64,000 bases of DNA from Rutidosis leptorrhynchoides (taxonomy: Eukaryota > Streptophyta > Magnoliopsida > Asterales > Asteraceae): positions 180,852,501 to 180,916,500 of the forward strand of contig NC_092333.1 in the NCBI RefSeq assembly GCF_046630445.1, read 5' to 3'. Below the pieces are notes generated by a model. That model worked only from the letters and a program-made list of their open reading frames with translations. It was not told the DNA's origin and did no database searches. Shown here one piece after another: positions 22,381 through 33,300 of the stretch (the stretch's first letter is position 1; every line of letters starts with the position of its first letter). The position numbers and the translations under genes were made by a program.

Positions 22381-24543
22381 AACCCGACCGACGACATGAA
22401 CTGGAACCCCTATCCAGATTGATATAGTTCCCGTTGGTGATTATTATAATTTTTTTTATTATTTCTATTTATTTATGTTTAAACATATAATATTATGCTA
22501 CTTTTATTGTAATGTTTAATATTTTTATTATGTTGTACTAATATTTCATATTTAATTTGAAAGTGGGATTTTAAGTCCCATTTCAAATTACCATGCATGT
22601 TTATATTTGTATTGTATGTATTTTATTTCATATACACAACATGGTAAAACAGCGCATTTTCAAAGACTGACATTAAGTTCAGCAAAAGCTACTAATTTTG
22701 ACGACAAAACGAAAAACAAATGTGATGTAACAACAAGACGGAATGAACAAATGATGTGCACCATTTATCATTCAGCAAATAAACGCCAATATGTTTGGAA
22801 ACTTTGGTAAAATTTAATCATTTTTCTACGCTAATCACCCTCAATAATTTAAATTGTTACTGATTTCTTGCAAATGAGGGCATTGCAAGATCTTAAGTGT
22901 GGGAAGGGATTAAATTCTTTCGGATTTTTAAAATTTTAACTTATACACTTGGTTACCATTAAAAATACTAGTAACGCAGTAGTTGTATTAGAATCTAGTG
23001 CTTTCTGATAATAAAGAACAGCCCTAGTCTTATATACTGACTACCCAATTCTAGTAAAATTTTTCAAAATTTTCAATTAAATGAATTCAAAATTATGTTT
23101 ATACATATTTATGAACGATAAAACTAGGTGTTAACACCGAAATTATTGTTACCTCGGAAAGGACATAAATTGAGAAACAACCCAAAATGTTAGAATTCAT
23201 TTAAAATGGAATAGGGGACAATAAAAAGGCAAAGAAAGGAAAATAAAAGCCAAGTGTGGGAAAAATTTACCAAGTTATTTAAAACATATATCACATATTT
23301 TTGTACAAATAACTAAAGATACTTTTGTTTAGGACAATTTTATCAGTTTTACCCAATTTCTTATAATATATTTGAAAGAAAGATGGATCTACACGATGAA
23401 TCAATTCCATCATTAAAAGGAAGTAAAGTCTTCCGAAAAAGACACGCGCTTCTTGATTTAGGTCAGGAAGTTGTCGTCCAGACCAGTTGTAGAGTCTACG
23501 AAAAACCTTGAAAAGTTTTCTCAAAAATTAGCTGGAAATCCATGGACCTCAGCATCAAACAAGGTCGCCAAGTGGTCAGACTTATCCTAACCATGAGAGG
23601 ATCTGTCTCGTAAAATGGGGAGGGCACCGTGCAAATTAGCTTGATAAGACTAATGAATCAGACCCCTAGAGATAAGATAATCTCCTTAAAGATCAAAAAT
23701 CAGCTTTTAAGCCTGATATTACTCAATCCTTGAGATTGACCTTAAAGATTGAGAATTACAAACTCATGGAATTCGATGATATCTAAACTCGAGCTTGAAC
23801 GAGAAAATATTTTGATCAAAATTACAAACCGATTTGTTTTCTGAAAACCCATTTTTAATGCGTTCATTACCATTGAACGTAAAATCCTAGGAATTCACCT
23901 GGAATTCATTAGGTCACCTGAACCAAATCGGGTGTCAACCGTAAGAACGGTGGTTACATAGCATGGTCGAAGACAGGACCTTGTGCCAGACCGAAAAAAC
24001 TATAGGGTGATCTTTACGATTGCTCCTACAAAGGATAGTAATTACATCCGACACGTTATAGACCATAATTAAAAGCATGTCATGGGACATTGCCTTAACA
24101 GTTGCTTGTTCAACGCTTTCCTTTACAACCGGACGGTAGTTTACCGAAAGGTAATATACGGAGCAAGTATACTGGATGTGTTGCTTTCCCAATACAAGGT
24201 TAGCAAGTGGGTGACACAAAACCACAAGTTTTGAGCTAAAATTTTCAAATCTGAAACCCACCAAACCCACAAAAACATATTGAAAACACCGGTAAAGGGT
24301 TATTCCGGAAAACTTATCTAGGGTAAAAGCTAGATTGAATTTACAAAAGATCAAATGCTTTCATAAAGATCCAATTTCCTAAAGGATCTAAATTTTCATA
24401 GTCATGTGGGACTGTAAACCACAACGTTACTATCATTGTTTATACCGTCGTATAGAAATCGCTGATGTACAAAGTGTGAAGAATAAAGAAGTGATTCTAG
24501 TATTTTTATTTCAAGACTATATTGCTTGAGGACAAGCAACGCT
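22381..24543 (+). other. 3' untranslated region of the Athila-like element
   Basis: About 2.2 kb with no supported gene. It contains AAGTGTGGGAA phrases at about 22895 and 23252 (the same phrase abuts the 3' LTR), an ACTAGGT/CCGAAATTA repeat at about 23120, and an 80-bp block (22976-23055) also found in the Sirevirus element. The minus-strand open stretch at 23935-24354 has no recognisable features and is probably chance. Confidence 0.6.
22976..23055. repeat. 80-bp block shared with the Sirevirus element (copy 1)
   Basis: Matches 31321-31400 at 77 of 80 positions with no gap. Both copies begin GCAGTAGTTG and end TTCTAGT. The two elements are from different superfamilies, so shared descent is not expected. 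Confidence 0.9.
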
Positions 24544-24544
24544 C

Positions 24545-24559
24545 AAGTGTGGGAATATT
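24545..24559 (+). other. Polypurine tract of the Athila-like element
   Basis: AAGTGTGGGAATATT lies directly before the 3' LTR, preceded by TTGAGGACAAGCAA, a typical Athila-type end. It primes plus-strand DNA synthesis. Confidence 0.75.
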
Positions 24560-25024
24560 TGATAATGCTAAAAACGAACATATATTTCATAGCATTATCC
24601 CTCAAGAAAGACAAGCTTTTAGTTGCAATTGTTCTATTTACAAGTGATATTCGTTCAAATAATAAAAGGTGAAGACAAAAGACAGATTCGACGAATTGAA
24701 AATGCAAACGACCAAAAAGCTCAAAAGTACAAAATACAATCAAAGTGGTTCAAATTATTGATGAGAAACGTCTCAAAATTACAAGAGTACAAGCCGCAAA
24801 ATGCAAAATACAAGATATTAAATTGTACGCAAGGACGTTCGAAAATCCGGAACCGGGACCAGAATCAACTCTCAACGCTCGACGCAACCGTCTAAAAATT
24901 ACAAGTCAACTATGTACATAAATATAATATAATATATAAATAATTCTTGAAATTATTTATATATTATATTTATTTATTAAACCGTTGGCAAGCTAGGAAA
25001 CAAAGTCATGTGAGCTGGAAAAGT

Positions 25025-25075
25025 AGGCCATGCGATCGCATGGCCTGGCCGTTATAAACCCATGCGATCGCATGG
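25025..25075. promoter_or_regulatory. Paired 16-bp palindrome in the 3' LTR
   Basis: CCATGCGATCGCATGG at 25028-25043 and 25060-25075, spaced 32 bp; the first is extended to the same 22-bp palindrome as in the 5' LTR. The pair is unchanged although the LTRs differ elsewhere at about 2%. Confidence 0.75.
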
Positions 25076-25156
25076 TGAACTGTATCTGGTGACATCCTAT
25101 AAATTTCGCGTGTTTTGGCCAGTTTAAACATCTTTTTCTTTCCTCTCTTACTCTCA

Positions 25157-25163
<7 letters not shown>

Positions 25164-25249
<86 letters not shown>
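25164..25249. repeat. (TA)n microsatellite in the 3' LTR
   Basis: About 86 bases of TA dinucleotides, longer than the equivalent 57-base run in the 5' LTR. Confidence 0.95.
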
Positions 25250-25252
<3 letters not shown>

Positions 25253-26515
25253 TTAATTTTAATTTTAAATTCTAATAATAAGGGTATGTTAGCGAATGTT
25301 GTAAGGGTGTAAGTCGAAATTCTGTCCGTGTAATGCTACGCTATTTTTAATCATTGTAAGTTATGTTCAAACTTTTTAAATTAATGTCTCGTAGCTAAGT
25401 TATTATTATGCTTATTTAAGCCGAAGTAATCATGATGTTGGGCTAAAATATTAAGACGGGGTAATTGGGCTTTGTACCATAATTGGGGTTTGGACAAAAG
25501 AACGACACTTGTGGAAATTAGACTATGGGATATTAATGGGCTTTATATTTGTTTAATTAAATGATAGTTTGTTAATTAAATATAAAGATTTACAATTAGA
25601 CGTACCTATAAATAACCACATACACTCGATCGGACACGATGAGCGAGATATTTATAAGTACTAATAATCGTTCATTTAACCGGACACGGGAATGGATTAA
25701 TAGTCAATGGACTCATTAAAACAAGGGTGAATTATGTACAAGGACACTTGGCGTAATTGTTAACAAAGTATTAAAACCTTGGGTTACACGCAGTCGATAT
25801 CCTGGTGTAATTATTAAACAAAGTATTAAGACCTTGTTACAGTTTAAGTCCCCAATTAGTTGGAATATTTGACTTCGGATATAAGGATAATTTGACGAGG
25901 ACACTCGCACTTTATATTTATGACTAATGGACTGTTATGGACAAAAACCAGACAGACATATTGAATAATCCAGGACAAAGGACGATTGACCCATGGTAAT
26001 AAACTAAAATCAACACGTCAAACATCATGATTACGGAAGTTTAAATAAGCATAATTCCTTTATTTCATATTTAATTGCACTTTTATTTATCGCACTTTTA
26101 TTTATCGCAATTTCATTATCTTTATTTACTTTACGCTTTAAATTAAGTCTTTTATACATTTAATATTTTACATTAGGTTTTAAATACGACTTAAGTTTTA
26201 AAATCGACAAACCGGTCATTAAACGGTAAAAACCCCCTTTTATAATAATAATACTACTTATATATATTTATATTTTTACAAACATAGTTTTAAAAATATA
26301 ACGTTAAACTTGGCGAGTTCCCTGTGGACGAACCGGACTTACTAAAAACTACACTACTGTACGATTAGGTACACTGCCTATAAGTGTTGTAGCAAGGTTT
26401 AGGTATATCCACTCTATAAATAAATAAATAACTTGTGTAAAATTGTATCGTATTTAATAGTATTTCCTAGTAAAAATATAACTATTTCGTATAAACCTCG
26501 CATAACATCACATTC

Positions 26516-26847
26516 AAAACAAGTAAATCTGGTATCTCGATAGTGGATGTTCGAGACATATGACCGGAAGTAAGTCCCTGCTAATGGACTATCAAGAAAA
26601 GGATGGTCCAGTTGTTTCATATGGAGATAATTCATTGGGTTACACAAAGGGTTTTGGTACTTTAACAAATGGGAATGTTACATTTTTAAATGTAGCATAT
26701 GTCGTTGGGCTTAAACACAATTTACTCAGCATAAGCCAACTGACAAGTAAAAGTAAGATAGTTCAATTCAGAAGGAAAATTGGCACTATTTTTGATAAGA
26801 CGGGGAAGCCACTGCTGACAGCTAAAAGACATGAGAACATGTATTAA
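26516..26847 (+). CDS. Sirevirus protease remnant
   Basis: The copia element resumes after the nested insertion. The active-site phrase DSGCSRHMTGS (about 26540-26570) and the downstream VSYGDNSLG, FLNVAYVVGLKHNLLSISQL phrases are the standard copia protease, which cuts the gag-pol polyprotein. Confidence 0.85.
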
Positions 26848-26899
26848 ATTGACATGAACACATCAGTCACAACAACTGATACTTGTTTTTATTCAAAGG

Positions 26900-28290
26900 T
26901 AGCATACAACCTCAAGTGGTTATGGCACAAGAGACTCTTACATCTCAACTTTAAGATATTCACAAATTATCTAGTAAAAGTTTAGTGTCTGAGCTACCCA
27001 CAATGTCTTATGTAAAGGACAGATTGTGTCCTGGATGTGAAAAAGGGAAGCATCACCATGCCTCATTCAAGTCAAAGCAGATTTCATCTGTTGAGAAACC
27101 ATTTCACCTACTTCATAGGGATCTTTTCGGTCCTGTTAATATAGCCAGCTGTATTGGGAAGAAGTATACACTGGTGATTGTTGATGAATATTCCAGATAC
27201 ACTTGGGTATTCTTTTTGAAGCAAAAGAGTGAAGCTGCTGATGAAATTATCAATTTTATTAAAAGAATGGAACTACTGAATGGGTAACTGGTAAAGCAGC
27301 TTAGAAGTGATCATGGTACAGAATTCAGAAATGCTACATTGGAAGAATTTTGTGCTGACAAAGGTATTTTACAGAACTTTTCTGCTGTGAGAACACCTCA
27401 ACAGAATGGTGTTACAGAAAGAAGAAACATAACTCTCATTGAAGCAGCAAGATCTATGTTGGCTGAGTCTGGGCTGAAAAATTCATACTGGGCAGAAGTT
27501 GTGAACACTGCTTGTTTTACCCAGAATAGATCTTTAATAGTGAAAAGACATCAGAAAACTGCTTATGAGGTTCTCAAAGGCAGAAGACCCTCAATTTTAT
27601 TTCTTCATGTATTTGGCACTCCCTATTTCATTCTAAACAATAGGGATCAACTAGGCAAGTTTGATGCTAAGGCTGATGAAGGTATATTTCTTGGATATTC
27701 CAACATGTCAAAGGCATATAGGATTTTCCATAAAAGAAGGGGTTGTTTTGAAGAATCTATTAATGTTACATTTGATGAAACTGCCCCAACTTCATCTTCT
27801 GGTCAAGAAGATGAGGAGTTACTGTTTGAAGAGCCAACTCAGCAAGCTCTAGATGATGAAGAAGAACCAGCATCAAATCTCTCACCAATCCATGTTGTTA
27901 GGTTCTCTGATGATGAGATGGAACACTCTGTTCCATCTGTGTCTAAACCAGGTGGACCTACTTACTCTACTGAAGTTTTACAACTTGAGCATAGGTCTAC
28001 TGGTTCTGAAGGATCACAAGCTGGTACTGGTTACACTCATAATGAACAGCTGTCTCCCACTGTTGCTCATTCCTATGAGCCAGCTGATGATCAAGACGTT
28101 GTGTGTTCCACAACAAGCTCACCTGTTCGTAACACTAGATGGACAAAGGAGCATCCAATTGAAATAGTTATTGGTAATCTGGCCAGTGGTGTTAAAACAA
28201 GAAGACATGCAACCAGCAATTTTTGTATGCATGTAAACTTTGTATCTACCATTGAACCTACATGTCCTGAAGAAGCAATCAAAGATCCAA
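26900..28290 (+). CDS. Sirevirus integrase remnant
   Basis: It begins with the pre-integrase zinc region (W/L-H-K-R-L-like start near 26915, CPGCEKGKHH near 27030), then the catalytic core: LHRDLFGPVN with the first Asp, SDHGTEF with the second, and TPQQNGVTERRN with the Glu at about 27394-27429. The C-terminal part has the copia FGTPYFI, FDAKADEGIFLGYS phrases, then an acidic linker up to RT. It inserts element DNA into the genome. Confidence 0.88.
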
Positions 28291-29783
28291 GCTGAGCAGC
28301 AGCTATGCAAGAAGAGATCTCCCAGTTTGATAGGAAAAAGGTTTGGACATTGGTACCTAAACCTGATGATGAAACTAAGAAGATCATTGGTACCAAGTGG
28401 GTTTTCAAAAATAAGATGGATGAAGATGGGATTGTGATTAGAAACAAAGCTAGATTGGTAGCTCAAGATTTCAAACAGGAAGAAGGATTAGATTATGGAG
28501 AGACGTATGCACCAGTGGCTAGGATGGAAGCTATCATATTGTTCTTGGCATATGCTGCTAAGATGAACTTTAAGGTATTCCAGATGGATGTTAAGTCTGC
28601 ATTTCTAAATGGAAAGCTGCAAGAAGAAGTCTATGTCAAATAGCCTCCTGGTTTTGTAAGCAGTAAATATCCAGACCATGTCTACAAGTTAGACAAAGCT
28701 CTATATGGCCTCAAACAGGCACCAAGAGCATGGTATGAGACACTTCATGTGTATCTCAATGGTATAGCTTTTAAAGTTGGAACAATTGATACCACTCTAT
28801 TCTCAAAGGAGATAGATGATGATCTCTTGCTGGTACAGATATACTTGGATGATATTATTTATGGATCTAAAAATGAGAAGCATTGTCAAGATTTTTCAAA
28901 ACTTATGTCAAAGACATATGAAATGAGCTTACAAAGAGATCTGCAATACTTTTTAGGATTGCAAATTAAACAACTTGATGATGAAATTTTTATAAGTCAA
29001 GATAAATATATCAAAGATATGTTAAAGAAATTTGGTCTGACCTGTTTAAAAGATATAAGGACTCCAATGGCAGCATCTATCAATATAGATGCCGATCCCA
29101 ATGGTGAACCAGTTAATATTACTGAATATAGAGGTATGATTGAGTCCCTACTTTATCTCATAGCCAGCAGACCAGATATTATGTTTGCCACTTGTCTTTG
29201 TGCTAGATATCATGCTGATCTTAAGGAGTCACATTTGCTAGCAGTAAAAAGGATATTTAGGTATCTGAAAGGTACTGCTAAACGTGGTCTTTGGTATCTC
29301 AAAGACCAGAATTTTGAACTAATTGGGTATTCAGATGCTAATTTTGCAGGGTGTAAAATAGACAGGAAAAGTACTACTGGTGGTTGCCAGTTACTGGGTG
29401 GTAGGCTAGTCAGCTGGACGAGCAAAAAGCAAAATACTGTGTCCACATCTACTGCTGATTCAGAATATGTTTCTGCTGGTAGTTGTACTGCTCAAGTACT
29501 ATGGATGCAAAGCCAGCTGAAAGACTATGGTGTTCATGTTACAAAAACTCCAATCTACCGTGACAACACCAGTACAATTGCTATTACCAACAATCTTGTG
29601 ATGCATTCAAGGACAAAGCACATTGACGTTCGTTATCACTTCATAAGGGATCATGTTCAAAAAGAAGATGTGGAGCTACATTTTATTTCAACAGACCAGC
29701 AGTTAGCAGATCTATTCACAAAGCCCTTAGATGAGAAACATTTTAACTATCTTATCTCTGAACTGGGTATGCTTGAATTTTAA
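28291..29783 (+). CDS. Sirevirus reverse transcriptase and RNase H remnant
   Basis: RT phrases are in order: [37 protein letters not shown] (read as separate motifs), [12 protein letters not shown] with the first Asp, and YLDDIIYGS at about 28841-28867, where most copia elements have YVDD. RNase H follows with [15 protein letters not shown] and a final TKPLDEKHF, giving the usual copia end. It copies element RNA into DNA. Confidence 0.9.
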
Positions 29784-30379
29784 AATAAAAGACAATTTTG
29801 TTGGTGTACTGGTTCTACAACATGTAGGGCAACCCAGTAAGTCACAAATTCTTTACTTACTGCCTACATGTCAAACAATCAGTACAACAATGTCTTTTAT
29901 ATCATGGTTATTCAATGTCTAAAATGAAATAATAAATAGCTTACAACATTAAATGATACCTTAAAACAGAAACTCATTTACTCCCAATGATTTAAAATTA
30001 AATTTATAACATATTAAATGTAACAAAGAATTTTTAAACTTTGTTTCGTGGTCTTTAACTTCATTTTGAATTAAAACCTGCTGCATTTAATGCTTAATGG
30101 GAGGTATGAGTGTTCAAGCCGATTATACGTCAACAGTCTGTGTTCCCTCAAAAACGTGCCAGTCTGTCACATCTGCCCACGCGCCTGCAGATGACAGTTG
30201 CCATTTTTCTCTCTCCTGCACTTTTTTTTCCCACCAATCCGAAAGGTTAAATAAGGCGATCCATTTCTCATAATAACCTTCGGTTATTAACTCTTTATTT
30301 TACCTTTCAAAAACACACTCTTCTCTCTAATTCCCCAAATCTTCAAATCATTCATACATTCATCTTCAACAATCTTCTC
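29784..30379 (+). other. Spacer between pol and the extra region of the Sirevirus element
   Basis: AT-rich and without a gene. A stretch from about 30240 (AAATAAGGCG..., then CTTCTCTCTAATTCCCC) looks like a leader just before the start of the extra coding region near 30380. Confidence 0.5.
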
Positions 30380-33300
30380 AATGGCAGACCAACAACAATC
30401 ACCAACCGTCGAGAACCAACCGGAGGAACAACAACAACAGCAACAACAACCAGAACAATAACCTCCACAGGCACCGGAGGAACCAATTGAACAGGGACCA
30501 TTGTTCCACCTTCATCCAAGTCTTGTTAAGACTACTAACGCACCTGCACATGATCTCATTTACCTATCTAGAGGCAATGCAACACAAGCTCTCTCCATAC
30601 CCAAGTCTAAAGCCAACATAGGCTATGAGACTTTGATCGACTACATCAGGCGTTGCCCTTTAGAGAGATCTATCACCGGAGTGCCTTCTTGACTTTATCC
30701 AGCCCGCTTAGCCCGATTCTGGTACACTACCACCATGGCCACCACTCAATAGAATGCTTCATGTATTCATGGCATGGTTACTGAAACCCTAAATTGCTCA
30801 ATCACCGTTGATGCCATTCGACGTGCCCTTCAACTGCCAGGTGGACCATTTGTTAATTCACCAACGAACGAAGAATTTAGGAGGCAAGTGCTGGAAAAAA
30901 TTGGATATACTGGTCCAATTGGTCACACGCCATTAAGAAAGCACATGCCACCATTGTGGTACTATTTCTTCGGACTGCTGACCTAGTGCATCAGCCAGAA
31001 GAACACATGTAATCCCCTTTCCAAGGTTCTTGAGCCTTGTGTTTGAAAACGAGCTGGGTGATACTTATCAGCAGATTGCTGACGAATCATTTGACCTGCC
31101 TTTAAAGTAAGGGGGGATGCCAAAAGATAAATCGACTGCTCCATATGTTGCCTTGATGCCAGCAACGCTTGAGTATCTAGCTGCTCAATGTGGAGTTGCC
31201 CAATCGACTACCTCTGGTGTTGCACCAGCTGAGGGGGAGGGAACTCAGCGAAAGCCAGCTACTCGTAGGAAGAAGCCAGCTACCTCAACTAGAACAGCTA
31301 CCGTCTCACATAATGGTAAAGCAGTAGTTGTATTAGAATCTAGTGCTCTCTGATAATAAAGAACAGCCCTAGTCGTATATACTGACTACCCACTTCTAGT
31401 GTTGGAATTCGTTGTTCATCTATTTCTTGGTAATAGGCAAATCCAAACGGGCTAAAGCTGGCTCCAAGCATGCCACAGGGGAGATTGCCCCAGTCTTAAC
31501 TACTGCTTCTGAAAAGAATGCTGCTATGGAACCTGGTACGTCTCTAGACCAAACAGTAGAAATCTCTAACTTAATTAAAACTATTTTAACTACTGACTTG
31601 AAAAATGAAAGTAGAGTTAAAGGTACAACCTTGACTCCCAAGCTGACTGGTTTTAAAACTAGTGTTAAGAAGAGTAGCAACCCCTACTCTTCTAACCAGG
31701 CACTTCCATATTTTAAAATTATACTTCAAGAAATCTCCTCTGCTGACAGTACAACCAGCAGACAACATAACTGACCCCCAAAGCAGACTTGAGCTGGCTC
31801 CTCATCGTGTTGAATCAGCTCAGGATACTGCACAGCCCAAATGTTACTTGGATCATGATAAGAGTCACACTCCTACATCATTACCAGCCAGAACTCTTAC
31901 ACAATCTGGGTCAACATGTGTTGCCAATGAGTCAGCAGAGTCATAGTTGTACTTACAGACACCTTACTCTATCTCAATCAAAGGGCTGACTAAATCACCA
32001 GTCTGTCCCCAGAGACCAACAACAGATGCAATTGTTGAGTCAAATTTATTTGGTTCTACAGTTGTTAACATAAAATGTTCTTTTGTTTTAGTTCTTAGAA
32101 GGGTAGATGAACAGGCAGAAGGGGAGCAAGAACAGAATGTTATTGTTTCTACTGATGAGCTCTCTATTTCTGCTACTGGTGTTGGTGCTACTGATTTGCC
32201 TACTGGTGGTGCTGATACTAGTGTTGTTGCTTCTACTGCTGCTGGTGAAACTAGGGATCTAGTTGATGTTGGTTCAACTGTTCCTACTGGTCATGAGGAG
32301 ATGGTTTCTGATATTACTGCTGTTGCTATTCCTCCTCCTATTCCAAGTATTTCTATCTCAACTACTGATTCTGAAGTAGTTGATGAGATGATAATGGAAC
32401 CTCCTCCTGCCCTTGAAACAGTTATTGATACTATTGTTAAGGAGGTTTTTGATTTCGATGTTACTGGTTCTTCCACTGTTATTCCTCCAGTTGCTGCTAC
32501 TAAGGAAATCACTACAAGTGGTGATCAGGATGACGTGGTGCTTATTGGTGAACTTATTGCAGCAAATGCTGCCTATTCTGCACATGTCACTGGTTCTGTT
32601 AGTATTCCAGATGTTGCTGATCTTCCATCGAGACAATTTATTACTGTGGATCCTGCTGGTAATCTACAGGTTTCTGATTCAACACCGGATACTTTCTTTA
32701 AAGGTGCTGCAGATACTGCTTCTTCACCTACTACACAGTCACCTACTGCTGCTTCTGGTTCTACGGAACCCACTATGGATGCTGTTACCTCTACTGATGC
32801 TACTACTGACACTACTCTGACTTCTGTTTCTGGTGAAAAGCCAAAGTATGTGTGCCAGGTACCAGATCCAGATGAAGTTGTACCTAACTTCATTTATAGG
32901 AGAGCCTCTATCACTCCCAAGATTGCCTTGCTGGTGGATCAGCTGACTATTGATCCCCAAAGTGCATTAGTTTCAGCCAGCAAGTTACCCACGGAGGAGC
33001 TGACTGAACTACTATCTCAGCTTGATCAACCAGCCCGTGAAGAGGTATATGAGAGGCTGGCCACTCTACAGCAAATTAATGAGCAGCCATACTACCATTA
33101 CTTTGGTATAGATCCAGCTGCTTCTCCATGGCCTGGTACTTGGAGGCCTCTCATGTTCATCATTGATCCTGCTACTGGTAAGTGTGTCATGCAAAATGTT
33201 CCTGATTCGCCAGTGCCTTCTGATTCATCAGCTTCTTTCTCATCATCTTCTTCATCTGATGATGATGCTAATAAAGGTACTGTAAGGACGAGCCAGTCAT

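Larger units (their letters stand above)
9686..26510 (+). mobile_element. Ty3/gypsy LTR retrotransposon, Athila-like, nested in the Sirevirus element
   Basis: The 16.8-kb element has LTRs of about 1.9 kb (TGATAATGCT...ATAACATCA), an exact CATTC duplication, a tRNA-Asp-type primer-binding site, gag, protease, RT, RNase H and integrase in gypsy order. After pol come a long spacer and an extra ORF in the place where Athila-group elements keep an env-like gene. The LTRs differ at about 40 of 1,850 sites by eye (about 2%), younger than its host copia element. The pol parts are still readable over long stretches. It looks broken at a handful of places. Confidence 0.92.
24560..26510 (+). repeat. 3' LTR of the Athila-like element (1,951 bp)
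   Basis: Starts TGATAATGCT and ends CATAACATCA, directly followed by the CATTC duplication. It has the palindrome pair at 25028-25043 and 25060-25075, a TATA-like CTATAAAT at 25097-25104, and a long (TA)n at 25164-25249. Confidence 0.95.

Noticed and set aside
23935-24354. A 139-residue minus-strand gene in the Athila-like 3' UTR
   Set aside because: No known motif, opposite to the element's coding strand, and no neighbours that would use it. Likely chance.
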